33,930 bases of DNA from a virus. Each line of letters opens with the position of its first letter. Positions within the stretch are counted from its first letter, which is position 1. The stretch covers positions 1 to 33,930 of IMG/VR virus record IMGVR_UViG_3300046740_000403. One strand, 5' to 3'. Under the pieces are notes generated by a model. It saw nothing but the letters and a program-made list of their open reading frames with translations. It was not told the DNA's origin and searched no databases. Shown piece after piece: positions 16,069 through 23,452 of the stretch. The translations under genes and the position numbers were made by a program.

Positions 16069-16218
16069 CTACTCGGGCGGCCTCATGATCCGGATGTGCC
16101 AGTACCCGCGAATCCGCTCGAACCCGAGCACCTTGCGCCCCTCGGCCTTGAGCTGGATCAGGGCCATGTCGAGGAACGACTGGTCAGCGTCCGAGTAGGC
16201 GTCACGGACCACGGCCAC
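16069..16218 (-). CDS. small protein behind portal
   Basis: A short frame between portal and scaffold unit encodes about 49 residues (VAVVRDAYSDADQSFLDMAL and QLKAEGRKVLGFERIRGYWH). It has an Asp-rich helical start and a beta-like basic end and reads as genuine coding sequence. The start is uncertain: GTG 16218, GTG 16212, or a TTG at 16239 overlapping the portal stop and giving 56 residues. The stop TAG at 16069 lies just before the motif at 16043-16064. The family is unknown. Confidence 0.55.
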   Translation of the reverse strand: MAVVRDAYSDADQSFLDMALIQLKAEGRKVLGFERIRGYWHIRIMRPPE

Positions 16219-16228
16219 CTCGCACTTA

Positions 16229-18151
16229 TCAGGCTGCAAGCGCCATCCCTGGGGGCTGCTGGGTGGGCATCGGCTGCGCCGGCGGGGGAGCGCCGAGTCC
16301 TGCCCCGGGAACGGGTGCCGCGGGGGCTGGGCCCTGGATCAACCCCTGGAGGGCCGTGACGTCGTCCAGGAAGCGGTAGAGTAGGTCGAGGTGTTTGGGC
16401 GGGGCGCCCTGGTTGCGGCCGTCGGAGAGGTACGAGGAGGCGATCGTCAGCGCCTGCTTGAGGTTCATGGTCGGCTCGGGGCCCTCGTACTTCCCGTCCA
16501 TCAGCATGTTTTCACACATGCGCTCCAGGTCGAGCTCGGGGGCCTTGTCGCGGTTGACGCCCGAGTCTGGATCCATGTCGTCGAGCTCGGCCTCGCCCCG
16601 CTGGGGGCTCCAGATGCCCTTGTCCACTAGCTCTGTCACCCGATCCACCCTGCCCTGCGGGGTTGTCGGCAGGAGGGATGCCGGGTACGGCTGAATCACG
16701 TACTCGTCCTCTTCCATGTTCACGTCGGCCCAGTCGATGGTCTCGAGGAGGCTCGTCCCCGGGGCCGAGACCTGCATCTCCTTGTTGTCGGCGTAGATGT
16801 CGCGGGCGATGTCGACGCACCGGCGGGCAATGTCCATGTGCAGCTGCTCCCACCGCTGGGACAGGACCGAGAATCGGGCCGTCTGGATGTCGAGGGATTC
16901 CCGGATGGCAACAGCCGCAGTGACGCCCGCCTCCTTCTGCCCCGCGGCGATCTGGGCGTTGACGCCGTAGAGGGCGAACGCCTTTTCGTAGTGCCGCTCC
17001 AGCTGCTGGTAGACCTCGGGGCTGAGGGCCTGAGGACTCCAGAAGATCGGGGGGCTGTTGCCCTGGAAGCGGATGACGCTCCCGATGCCGTTGGGCATCT
17101 GTGCGACCTTCGCCGACATGGGCAGGCCCACCCGGGGGACGGCGGCGAGGTGTTGGGCCCGGGTGATCTTGTCCAGTCCGGTGTTGATCGCCATCTGAAT
17201 GGGCATGAGCGTCTGGGCCGGGCTCACGCCGTAGGGGCCAGCTGCCGCGGGGTCGATGCTGAACAGGATGATCGGGAAGTAGTCGCGCTCGAACGGCTCA
17301 TCGATGAGCGTCCCACCCTGCCCGTCCACCGCGATGACGTGGCGGCCGTCCTTGGCCTTGCGGCCTGACCGAAGGTGCCACGCCTCATACAGCTCGATGA
17401 GGTTCGACGCAGCGCCGTCGTGTACTGGGTCGGCGGTCTTGGCGTTCCAGATCGCCGCCGTCTTCTCGTCGGCGGCCTGCATCTCGCCTTTGTTGTCGCC
17501 TGGCTTGAGCTTCCCGAACTTGGCCAGGGCCACGCCCCGGTCCACGAACTTCCGCCGGTACATCGAGCGGGGCTTGCCCTTGATCCCGTCGTTGGCGTCG
17601 ATCATCAGCTCGTTGCAGAGCACCCGCTCCACGCCCACCCGGTCATCGTCCCGGAAGACCTCGATCCCAGCGATGTCCCCCCACCCGGCGTCCAAGAAGC
17701 ATTGTTGGGTGGTCTCGTACACCCGGGCAGCCGAGAACAACCCGTCGCAGAACGTCGTCAGCTTCTTCGCCTTGCGCTTTTGCTTGTAGTTGCCCCCCGA
17801 GGTCAGGAAGCGGGCCCGGGGCCGCGTACGGCTCACCTGGGAGGCCACCGTCTGCACCACGGAACGGACCACGTTCCACGTCACGTCTCCACCGGTGGCG
17901 GGCATCCCGTCGATGGAGACCGCCGCCTGCCCCCCGTAGCGATAGAGGCTGGTCAGCTGGCGGCCCTCATACATCGAGCCATAGAGCAGGTTGAGGTCCT
18001 GGCGCGTCGTCTCCAGCTGGGAGACCTCGATGGACCGGGCCGTGTCGACCATGGCCTGGCCTGGCTCGTCGGGGGCCGGGAGCGCGGCGCTCGGCCACCA
18101 CTGACGGGGGGTGCCGGGACGGGAGTTGCCGGAGAAGTCGAAGCTCGACAT
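16229..18151 (-). CDS. portal protein
   Basis: The 640-residue product has portal-type features: an N-terminal helical part (LETTRQDLNLLYGSMYEGRQ), a wing region, a long central helix near ALSPEVYQQLERHYEKAF, and a Pro/Gly/Gln-rich C-terminal tail. The segment AFALYGVNAQIAAGQKEAGVTAAVAIRESLD resembles the region before the crown in podovirus portals. Portals form the dodecameric channel at one capsid vertex, where the terminase docks. Its position between terminase and scaffold supports this. The ATG overlaps the upstream stop (TGATG). Confidence 0.85.
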   Translation of the reverse strand: MSSFDFSGNSRPGTPRQWWPSAALPAPDEPGQAMVDTARSIEVSQLETTRQDLNLLYGSMYEGRQLTSLYRYGGQAAVSIDGMPATGGDVTWNVVRSVVQTVASQVSRTRPRARFLTSGGNYKQKRKAKKLTTFCDGLFSAARVYETTQQCFLDAGWGDIAGIEVFRDDDRVGVERVLCNELMIDANDGIKGKPRSMYRRKFVDRGVALAKFGKLKPGDNKGEMQAADEKTAAIWNAKTADPVHDGAASNLIELYEAWHLRSGRKAKDGRHVIAVDGQGGTLIDEPFERDYFPIILFSIDPAAAGPYGVSPAQTLMPIQMAINTGLDKITRAQHLAAVPRVGLPMSAKVAQMPNGIGSVIRFQGNSPPIFWSPQALSPEVYQQLERHYEKAFALYGVNAQIAAGQKEAGVTAAVAIRESLDIQTARFSVLSQRWEQLHMDIARRCVDIARDIYADNKEMQVSAPGTSLLETIDWADVNMEEDEYVIQPYPASLLPTTPQGRVDRVTELVDKGIWSPQRGEAELDDMDPDSGVNRDKAPELDLERMCENMLMDGKYEGPEPTMNLKQALTIASSYLSDGRNQGAPPKHLDLLYRFLDDVTALQGLIQGPAPAAPVPGAGLGAPPPAQPMPTQQPPGMALAA

Positions 18152-18438
18152 CAGGCGAATGCCTCCTCGACGGCGCGGGCGGCGGCCATGGCCTCGTCGA
18201 GGTCAGTGCGGCAGTACTTGACTCGATTGGCAGCATCGCTGCGCAATTCCGCCTCGGCCTGTTCGAGGATCTGCGTCAGCGACGACCCGGTCCATGTGCC
18301 CTTGCCGAACTTGCCAGAGATCAAGCCATGGCTCAGCACCGTGATTGCGAAGCTTCCCCCGATGCCGTCTGCGGCTGGGATATCGCTGAACTTTCGGCTC
18401 GCCTTGATCAGCCGCTCCATGCGCTCCACCTCGGTCAT
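18151..18438 (-). CDS. small protein upstream of portal
   Basis: The 95-residue product starts with a helix (EVERMERLIKASRKFSDI), has a Gly-rich central part (DGIGGSFAITVLSHGLISGKFGKG, shown as two stretches around residues 24-47) and ends in a charged helix (DLDEAMAAARAVEEAF). It overlaps its neighbours on both sides and is coupled to the portal. The family is not recognised. Confidence 0.6.
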   Translation of the reverse strand: MTEVERMERLIKASRKFSDIPAADGIGGSFAITVLSHGLISGKFGKGTWTGSSLTQILEQAEAELRSDAANRVKYCRTDLDEAMAAARAVEEAFA

Positions 18439-18674
18439 GACGCCCTCCCCTGCTTGCGCCGGTTCAGCTCGGCGATGACCTTGCGCGGGTCGATCACGCC
18501 CTCAGGCAGCTGGAGCCCGTCGTCTTCGGGCTCGGCCGCCACCGGGGCCAGCACGAACGCCTCCCCGAACGTCACCGAGGCCAAGCCCCCGTCGGGATGA
18601 AAGCTGGCTTGCGCTACTCCGAGGCCCTTGAGGGTGCGCAGCTGCACCGCAAGCGACGTCTTCCGGTGTCCCAT
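18435..18674 (-). CDS. small protein heading the portal unit
   Basis: The 79-residue product begins MGHRKTSLAVQLRTLKGLG and ends with a basic helix (RKVIAELNRRKQGRAS). The middle holds a beta-like segment (SFHPDGGLASVTFGEAFVL). Its ATG is embedded in a 22-bp motif copy, so it heads the portal transcription unit. The stop overlaps the next start as ATGA. The function is unknown. Confidence 0.6.
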   Translation of the reverse strand: MGHRKTSLAVQLRTLKGLGVAQASFHPDGGLASVTFGEAFVLAPVAAEPEDDGLQLPEGVIDPRKVIAELNRRKQGRAS

Positions 18675-18692
18675 GCCGTGGTCACGGCGATC
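18671..18692 (-). promoter_or_regulatory. 22-bp start-overlapping motif (portal unit)
   Basis: On the minus strand it reads GATCGCCGTGAC, CAC, GGCATGG, with the ATG at 18674 as start codon. The 107 bases from 18675 to 18781 carry no gene that I can support. They do hold a 7-bp inverted repeat, CGTTGCG with CGCAACG, around 18743-18775. Confidence 0.7.
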
Positions 18693-18781
18693 GTGATAGG
18701 CTCTGCATCGATTCGGGTGCGGATGCCCACCGCCGCAAGCGTTGCGAATAGCGAGGGATGTACACGCAACGGCCCGACTCC

Positions 18782-18919
18782 CTATTTCGGCTTCTTCCGC
18801 CCCTTGCGGCGCGTCTTGTACGCGATGGCCACTGCCTGGGCCTTGGGCCTGCCCGAGCGGATCAGCTCCGCGACGTTGTTCGAGAACGCTTTCGGGGTGT
18901 CCGAGTAGTCGAGGGGCAC
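18782..18919 (-). CDS. short basic protein (KAFSNNV...KPK)
   Basis: The GTG at 18919 opens a 45-codon frame: VPLDYSDTPKAFSNNVAEL then IRSGRPKAQAVAIAYKTRR, ending in a Lys-rich tail. The pattern 'F-x-N-V-x-E-x-G-x-P-x-K-Q-A-V-A-I-A' is one I associate with short phage and bacterial proteins of unknown function. The start sits in a degenerate 22-bp motif copy. It overlaps the 3' end of the upstream gene by 58 bases in another frame. It is easily missed because of the GTG start and size. Confidence 0.7.
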   Translation of the reverse strand: MPLDYSDTPKAFSNNVAELIRSGRPKAQAVAIAYKTRRKGRKKPK

Positions 18920-19239
18920 GCTCTAGTCACGTCGGTCGGGCCGTAGTCCCACCAGGGAGGGGCCTCGACATCGGCGTAGAGGGCGGCGGCCTCCCGGTTG
19001 GCGGCGTAGGTTTGCCAGCAGCGGCGGGCGAATTGCTCAACTTGCGCAACCAGCACGATGCGAGGCCTCATCATGTCGCGCTGACTGTCCTCGATGGCAA
19101 CCTTGAGGCGGTTGACCTCGACCCACACCCAGCAGATCGAGATCAAGCGGAAAATGTCGAACGGGGCATTTTCCGCCCGCGCCGGGAACTCAAGGATCCC
19201 GTGCCGCTGGTCCCACACAAACGCACCTTCTACGCCCAT
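18862..19239 (-). CDS. hypothetical protein downstream of terminase
   Basis: ATG 19239 lies inside the last codons of the terminase gene (10-base overlap), a coupled start. The first 100 residues look like real protein (FRLISICWVWVEVNRLKVAI then EDSQRDMMRPRIVLVAQVEQ). The last 20 (ACPSTTRTPRKRSRTTSRS) look like out-of-frame reading and overlap the motif and gene at 18782-18919. The gene may really end here, or may have lost an earlier stop by a frameshift. The function is unknown. Confidence 0.55.
   Translation of the reverse strand: MGVEGAFVWDQRHGILEFPARAENAPFDIFRLISICWVWVEVNRLKVAIEDSQRDMMRPRIVLVAQVEQFARRCWQTYAANREAAALYADVEAPPWWDYGPTDVTRACPSTTRTPRKRSRTTSRS
18916..18937 (-). promoter_or_regulatory. 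22-bp start-overlapping motif (degenerate copy)
   Basis: On the minus strand it reads GACCGACGTGAC, TAG, AGCGTGC, with a GTG start codon at the usual ATG position. It is the most divergent of the seven copies, keeping GA, CCG-like ends and the invariant GTGAC. It lies within the 3' end of the upstream 125-codon gene. Confidence 0.55.
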
Positions 19240-20774
19240 GGGTCATCTCCATCGGCGAACACCGCCGCTTCTTCGTCCTCTTCCAGCCTGCGGCCCATCT
19301 TCATCGCCCGCCGCCGTTTCTCTGCAAGCTCCGCAGCTGCCCGCCTTGCCACGGCGTAGGGGGTTTCGGGCTCTGGCTCCACGTAGGCGTCAAAGTAGCC
19401 AGCAAGCGCGTAGCGGGCCGCTTCGCTCGGGTCCGGGTGCCACTGGCTTGACCAGGAGAAACGGCCCTGAGCGCGGGCCTGTGCGTCCCAGCGGGCCTTC
19501 TGGTAGTCCTCCTCGAGCCCGCTCCCGACCATGACCTTGGCCCACCCCTTCACGAGCAGGTCGGAGTTGCGGCGGACCTGGCCGGGGAGGTCCACCTTGT
19601 TGGCGGCCTTGATCACCGGTACCCCGTAATCCTGGGAGAACGTATCGAGTTCCATCTTTCCCGAGCCGGGGTCCCAGTACCAGCAGTCCGGGGCGAAGTG
19701 CTGCTGGATCACGGCCAGGACCGACGCGATCTGCCCGAGCGAGGTATGCGCCTTGCGGTCGGACACCCACTCGAACACATGCTGCACGCCCGGACGCGAC
19801 GGGCCCCAGCCCCAGACCTCCACGGCTGTCCGGTCGGAGCTGCCGGGGTCGATGCCCACGGAGAAGGAGTCGATCCCGGGCCAGGGCTTCGAGGCCATGA
19901 CCCTGCCACTCGCTGGAACCACCGATGCCAGCCAGTCGGGGACCTCGGCCTCGTATCCGTTCTTTTCCCGCTCGTAACGGTAGGCGGTGGCGTTGACGTC
20001 CCAGACGCGCTTGAGATACCAGTCGCGTTGAATCTGGGGATCGCTTTCGTCGATGCCGTGGGCTCGCAGGTACGCCGCCAGCTGTCCCATGGCCTCCGGG
20101 GTGTGGACGTTGGCGGCACGGGCCCATTCGTGGTGGCTCCATCCCTTCGACTTAGCTAGGTGCGGCGCTTCGGCCAAGGAGCGATCGGCGGCCAGTTCGT
20201 AGAAATACCCCGCTGGCACGTCGGGTAGGACGCCCGATAAGATCACCCGACTCGTGGGCGTGAGCATCGGGGGCAGGAGCACCTTCAGGATGTACCGCAG
20301 CACCTCATCGGGCTGATCCTGGCTTTCGTCGATGATGACCACGCCATGATCCAGGCGGTTTCCCAGGTACTTCTTGACGTTCGAGAGATCGTCCGTGCCC
20401 GCGAACATCACCCGGGACCCTCCGGGTAGGCTCGTCAGCATCGTGGTTTCGTTGTGCCAGTCATCGGGGACGCTCGCCCGCTCGCATACCCCGCGCTTCC
20501 AGATCGGCACCCAGTTGTTGACCTTGACCCCTGTCCCCTTGAGGCCGAGCAGGAGGCCGGTAGACCCAGGCCAGGCCAAGCCGTTGTCCAAGAGGATCCC
20601 GTCATCGATCCAGCTCTTGCCGGATTGCCGAGAGGTCATGAGGTGGATCCACTGGCTGGGGTCCGTGGCCACGGCCACCTGATGGGTGTGATCCCCAGCC
20701 ATCTCCACCGCCGAGAAGCGCAGAGGGGCCTGTGCCAGGATTGCAGTTACGAGGGAGCGGGCCGGGACCGTCAT
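19230..20774 (-). CDS. terminase large subunit
   Basis: The 514-residue product has the packaging ATPase motifs: Walker A TSRQSGKS at residues 47-54 and Walker B GVVIIDE at 144-150 with Asp149 and Glu150. A C-terminal nuclease domain begins at SVGIDPGSSDRT, with the first metal-binding Asp near residue 309. It pumps DNA through the portal into the procapsid and cuts concatemers. The ATG overlaps the stop of the upstream small gene as ATGA. The length is normal for the family. Confidence 0.9.
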   Translation of the reverse strand: MTVPARSLVTAILAQAPLRFSAVEMAGDHTHQVAVATDPSQWIHLMTSRQSGKSWIDDGILLDNGLAWPGSTGLLLGLKGTGVKVNNWVPIWKRGVCERASVPDDWHNETTMLTSLPGGSRVMFAGTDDLSNVKKYLGNRLDHGVVIIDESQDQPDEVLRYILKVLLPPMLTPTSRVILSGVLPDVPAGYFYELAADRSLAEAPHLAKSKGWSHHEWARAANVHTPEAMGQLAAYLRAHGIDESDPQIQRDWYLKRVWDVNATAYRYEREKNGYEAEVPDWLASVVPASGRVMASKPWPGIDSFSVGIDPGSSDRTAVEVWGWGPSRPGVQHVFEWVSDRKAHTSLGQIASVLAVIQQHFAPDCWYWDPGSGKMELDTFSQDYGVPVIKAANKVDLPGQVRRNSDLLVKGWAKVMVGSGLEEDYQKARWDAQARAQGRFSWSSQWHPDPSEAARYALAGYFDAYVEPEPETPYAVARRAAAELAEKRRRAMKMGRRLEEDEEAAVFADGDDPWA

Positions 20775-21115
20775 TCTTGCTGCAGCAGCTCCTTGAACTC
20801 GGGCACCCGCTCCGCTGCCTGTCGGATCAACTCCGGGAGACCAAGCTTACCAAGGGCGCCGTTTGCGGTGATCCGGTTCCTGGCCTGGGCGATCCCTCCA
20901 AGCGCGCGGACGTAGTCGGCCACCATCTGGGCTTGCCCGGGGCGCAACTCATCCACGCCGGAGAGCGTCACGAGGTGCTTTCGGATGATCTCGAGGCCGA
21001 GGTTCAGGATGCTGTCTGCATCAGGGACCGAACCAGCACCAACGCCAGCTTTGCCGCTGTTTCCAGGGTCAGCGGGCGGTACTGTCGAGCCCGCCTGTCC
21101 TTTCGCGCGCGCCAT
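20771..21115 (-). CDS. small helical protein, candidate terminase small subunit
   Basis: The 114-residue product has a low-complexity N-terminus (GQAGSTVPPADPGNSGKAG) and a helical C-terminal part (LNLGLEIIRKHLVTLSGVDE, ADYVRALGGIAQARNRITA). A strong Shine-Dalgarno (AAGGAG, five bases before ATG 21115) fixes the start inside the upstream gene, giving an unusually long 112-base overlap. It is coupled to the terminase large subunit, the usual place for the small subunit. The upstream HTH protein is the alternative candidate. Confidence 0.6.
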   Translation of the reverse strand: MARAKGQAGSTVPPADPGNSGKAGVGAGSVPDADSILNLGLEIIRKHLVTLSGVDELRPGQAQMVADYVRALGGIAQARNRITANGALGKLGLPELIRQAAERVPEFKELLQQE

Positions 21116-21489
21116 ACCGTCTCCTTACTTTGGCTACTTTGGTTAATCCGCGCCTTGACGGCGTTCACCGCGTCCCGGGCTGAATGATACGTGATCCCGA
21201 GTGCCTGGGCCGTGGTGGCCAGCCCGTCGCCGTCAGCATGGCGCTCCCAGATGCGGCGCTCGAGCGAGCTTCGGAAGCGGTGAGAGTGGAGGACGCCAGA
21301 GGCCCAGGCGCTATAGGCGCTCCCGGTGGCGATCCGCTGGCGCAGACGTTCATGCTCATGGTCCGTCTCAGTCACAGCATGCAGGTTGCCGCGGTCGGAG
21401 AGGGGGCCGTCGCGATCAGAGCCTTCCAGGTCGGCGAAGCCGCTGGCCTTGAGCTTGGCTCGCCATTCGGCCTCGAGGCGGCGGTTCAT
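21004..21489 (-). CDS. HTH protein, candidate terminase small subunit
   Basis: ATG 21489 overlaps the upstream stop as ATGA and gives 161 residues. A sigma-70 region 4-like helix-turn-helix is visible near GLATTAQALGITYHSARDAV (residues 105-125), preceded by a helical region (LERRIWERHADGD). The N-terminal segment MNRRLEAEWRAKLKASGFAD is charged. DNA-binding HTH proteins just upstream of the large terminase subunit are typically small subunits that choose the packaging site. The 3' end overlaps the next gene by 112 bases. Confidence 0.6.
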   Translation of the reverse strand: MNRRLEAEWRAKLKASGFADLEGSDRDGPLSDRGNLHAVTETDHEHERLRQRIATGSAYSAWASGVLHSHRFRSSLERRIWERHADGDGLATTAQALGITYHSARDAVNAVKARINQSSQSKETVWRARKDRRARQYRPLTLETAAKLALVLVRSLMQTAS

Positions 21490-21755
21490 CGAGCCCGAAT
21501 GCCCTTCCAATAGCGCACGTTGTCCGTCCTTACGGAGCGCCACCCAGCTGAACGGAGGGCGCTAGTGAGGTCTGCCCTGAACCATGGGCTATCCTCGACG
21601 TCCAGGGCATCCGAGACTGAGCGGGCGACCAGGGAGGCCCGGATGCGGGCCGTGAGCTCGCCGGCGGTGTACCGCTCGAGGGCGGTGTCTCGGAGCTTGG
21701 CCAGGTAGAGCAGGCGCTCCAGGACCGCGGCGAGGTGCTGGGCGGTGTCAGCCAC
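21486..21755 (-). CDS. small basic protein, possible winged helix
   Basis: GTG 21755 (VADTAQHLAAVLERLLYLAK) gives 89 residues and avoids overlap with the upstream micro-gene beyond a few bases. The N-terminal half is helical. The C-terminal half (SALRSAGWRSVRTDNVRYWK) resembles the end of a winged helix or other small DNA-binding domain. No family is certain. It is coupled to the HTH gene downstream. Confidence 0.55.
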   Translation of the reverse strand: MADTAQHLAAVLERLLYLAKLRDTALERYTAGELTARIRASLVARSVSDALDVEDSPWFRADLTSALRSAGWRSVRTDNVRYWKGIRAR

Positions 21756-21828
21756 GGCGCCACCGACACCAACTCGTGTGCCCGTAGAACATCCCACACT
21801 GGGGGCACTTGGACCCCTCGGAGATCAT
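21748..21828 (-). CDS. 26-residue Cys-pair microprotein
   Basis: ATG 21828 overlaps the stop of the gene ending at 21825 as ATGA. The frame encodes MISEGSKCPQCGMFYGHTSW and then CRWRRG before TGA. It has one CxxC pair, a further Cys and a His, enough for a minimal zinc knuckle, and a basic tail. The coupled start on one side and close junction on the other argue that it is translated, but it is very short. Confidence 0.45.
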   Translation of the reverse strand: MISEGSKCPQCGMFYGHTSWCRWRRG

Positions 21829-22193
21829 CGGCGGCTCCCGGGGCCGAAGGTCCAGGAGTAGGCGGCGCTCTCAAGGACCTGATTCAGCTCGTCTTTCCCT
21901 TTGATTCCCGCCGTATCGTTCCACTGACACCGTGGGCAGCCCCAATTCCCATCGTGGCCGCCCGCGAAGCGCAGCAGCACCCGGCGCTCCTCCCGCTCTG
22001 CTGGGGTAGGGGGGCGGCGAGGGTCGTGGGCTAAGCAGCGGCCCGATATCCATTGGTCGGGGCCGCAGGGAGGCGCACCGGCGTCCCAGCAGCCGACTAC
22101 GGCCTTTCGCGAGCATCGGCCACCCTTGACTAGCGCGGTGCATTGGACGGCCAGCCCCTTCACCCACCTGTGATGGTGAGGGGTCGCCTTCAC
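21825..22193 (-). CDS. Cys-rich small protein
   Basis: The 122-residue product has many Cys and His residues: an N-terminal group with Cys at about 18, 27, 35 and 43, then CLAH, then CPRC near residue 86. This suggests one or two zinc-binding sites. It ends in a helical part (GKDELNQVLESAAYSW). The family is not recognised. It belongs to a run of Cys-rich small genes in this operon. Confidence 0.6.
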   Translation of the reverse strand: MKATPHHHRWVKGLAVQCTALVKGGRCSRKAVVGCWDAGAPPCGPDQWISGRCLAHDPRRPPTPAEREERRVLLRFAGGHDGNWGCPRCQWNDTAGIKGKDELNQVLESAAYSWTFGPGSRR

Positions 22194-22381
22194 GGCTTGG
22201 CCTCGTCGATAGGGACAGAGCGCAGGTTGGGCGTGGGGGCAGCGACGGGGCGCACCTCGATAGTCGCGTAACCGGTGGGGCTGATGCGAACGTCTACCGT
22301 GATGTCTCCTTCGGGCAGGCCATGAGCATCGGACGCGACGAGTCGGCCGAGCGAATCGAACAGGCGAACGAACGCGGTCAC
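22190..22381 (-). CDS. small beta-rich protein
   Basis: GTG 22381 overlaps the upstream stop as GTGA and gives 63 residues (VTAFVRLFDSLGRLVASDAH). The sequence alternates beta-like segments (DITVDVRISPTGYATIEVRP). No motif is recognised. The start was preferred over a longer frame that would overlap the upstream gene. Confidence 0.5.
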   Translation of the reverse strand: MTAFVRLFDSLGRLVASDAHGLPEGDITVDVRISPTGYATIEVRPVAAPTPNLRSVPIDEAKP

Positions 22382-22620
22382 GGCTTCACGTCCTCTGGGG
22401 GGAGAGCGCGGATGCATGCCTCAATGCGGTAGGCGGCTCGGCGGGGCTCGTGTGCGTCCAAGGTCCAATTACCGGCCTCGCGCTCGGCCTCCCGGGCGCA
22501 CCTCTCGATAGTGTCGCTCTGGGCGGCGAGGATCAGCGTCTCCAGGTCATCGACTGACACGCGGTCGTCGGGGTCGTCGAAGCCAGACAGAAACGCCTCT
22601 GCTCGCTCCCTCGCAGTCAT
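22378..22620 (-). CDS. small acidic helical protein
   Basis: The 80-residue product begins MTARERAEAFLSGFDDPDDR and continues with charged helices (DLETLILAAQSDTIERCARE and EPRRAAYRIEACIRAL). ATG 22620 overlaps the upstream stop as ATGA. The composition resembles many phage early small proteins of unknown function. Confidence 0.6.
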   Translation of the reverse strand: MTARERAEAFLSGFDDPDDRVSVDDLETLILAAQSDTIERCAREAEREAGNWTLDAHEPRRAAYRIEACIRALPPEDVKP

Positions 22621-22904
22621 GGCTTGCCGCCGACGGGATTCAGATCAGCATCTGGGCCTTGCCCAGCCACCACGGCGCTGGGAGCGCCTTCCCGCAGAGC
22701 AGAATGGCAAGCGGCGTCGTGCTCACACTTGCTGCAGCGGCCTGGGTCGTATCCCGCCTCGACGAATGCCTTGCAGACGAAAGGAACGGAATCGCAGAAG
22801 CGCCACCCGTCGCCCTCGCATTTACAGCCGGGCGGCGGCTCCGTGAACTCGTGATGCTCGCTCTCCTCGCGACCGCACAGGATGCACTCGACGCCGTTGC
22901 TCAT
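22617..22904 (-). CDS. zinc-ribbon-like small protein
   Basis: ATG 22904 (MSNGVECILCGREESEHHEF) follows a clear GGAGGGG Shine-Dalgarno. The 95 residues contain CILC, then GCKCEGDGWRFC, then CSKCEHDAAC. That is enough Cys for two or more zinc sites. The tail is Pro/Ala-rich. A nucleic-acid or protein-binding role is plausible but not shown. The longer in-frame start has no ribosome-binding site. Confidence 0.62.
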   Translation of the reverse strand: MSNGVECILCGREESEHHEFTEPPPGCKCEGDGWRFCDSVPFVCKAFVEAGYDPGRCSKCEHDAACHSALREGAPSAVVAGQGPDADLNPVGGKP

Positions 22905-22950
22905 CTCCCCTCCATTCTGCAGGCAGGTGTTGGCAGGGTATGGAACCGGC

Positions 22951-23226
22951 TCATGCAGGCTCTCCTCTACGAGTAGGGCCGCTCTCGTCGGCGGGTTCAC
23001 CTTCGCAGCCAGCGGCTAGGCAGCGCGGGAACTGGCACTCGCCGTCGAAGTCATCGCATCGGACTACGCCGTGTTGCGCGGCCACGACTTCCAAGGCCGC
23101 ATAGCACGCCCTGACGAGCGGCGTGTCCATCGCCTTGCTCGCGGCCTCCATGAGCGCGTCGCCGTTGGGTCCAAAGGCATCGTCCTCGTCGACCAACTGT
23201 TCTCCATGCTTGCGCGTTGTGCTCAT
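22951..23226 (-). CDS. small early protein
   Basis: The 91-residue product has a helical middle (GDALMEAASKAMDTPLVRAC, YAALEVVAAQHG) and a Cys-containing end (CDDFDGECQFPRCLAAGCEG). It ends GPTRRGEPA, and that end matches the end of the next upstream protein through a 16-bp DNA repeat. Its start overlaps that gene's stop as ATGA. The function is unknown. Confidence 0.55.
   Translation of the reverse strand: MSTTRKHGEQLVDEDDAFGPNGDALMEAASKAMDTPLVRACYAALEVVAAQHGVVRCDDFDGECQFPRCLAAGCEGEPADESGPTRRGEPA
22966..22981. repeat. 16-bp repeat, copy 1
   Basis: TCTACGAGTAGGGCCG occurs here and again at 23238-23253. In each case it encodes the shared GPTRR-type C-terminal end of an early small protein, on the minus strand. 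Confidence 0.6.
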
Positions 23227-23435
23227 GCCCCACCGTCTCTACGAGTAGGGCCGAGGTCGGGACCGGTGAGCCCGTCGAACACCTGCGCACCGCTTAGCCC
23301 CACGTCGTGGTCAATGGATACTCCGACCTCACGCACTCGGACTGCTCTCGCTCGAATGCGGTCGGCAAGCGCGGGCCAGCGACCAGCGAGATAGTTCCCG
23401 ACTTGCTCAAGCTCCTCAACCAGCGTCGTCGTCAT
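23223..23435 (-). CDS. small early protein
   Basis: ATG 23435 follows the leader AACGGAGCCGAGCC and gives 70 residues: MTTTLVEELEQVGNYLAGRW, PALADRIRARAVRVREVGVS. The ending GLTGPDLGPTRRDGGA matches the neighbour's C-terminus. The leader is repeated before the next upstream gene. No domain is recognised. Confidence 0.58.
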   Translation of the reverse strand: MTTTLVEELEQVGNYLAGRWPALADRIRARAVRVREVGVSIDHDVGLSGAQVFDGLTGPDLGPTRRDGGA

Positions 23436-23452
23436 CGGCTCGGCTCCGTTTC

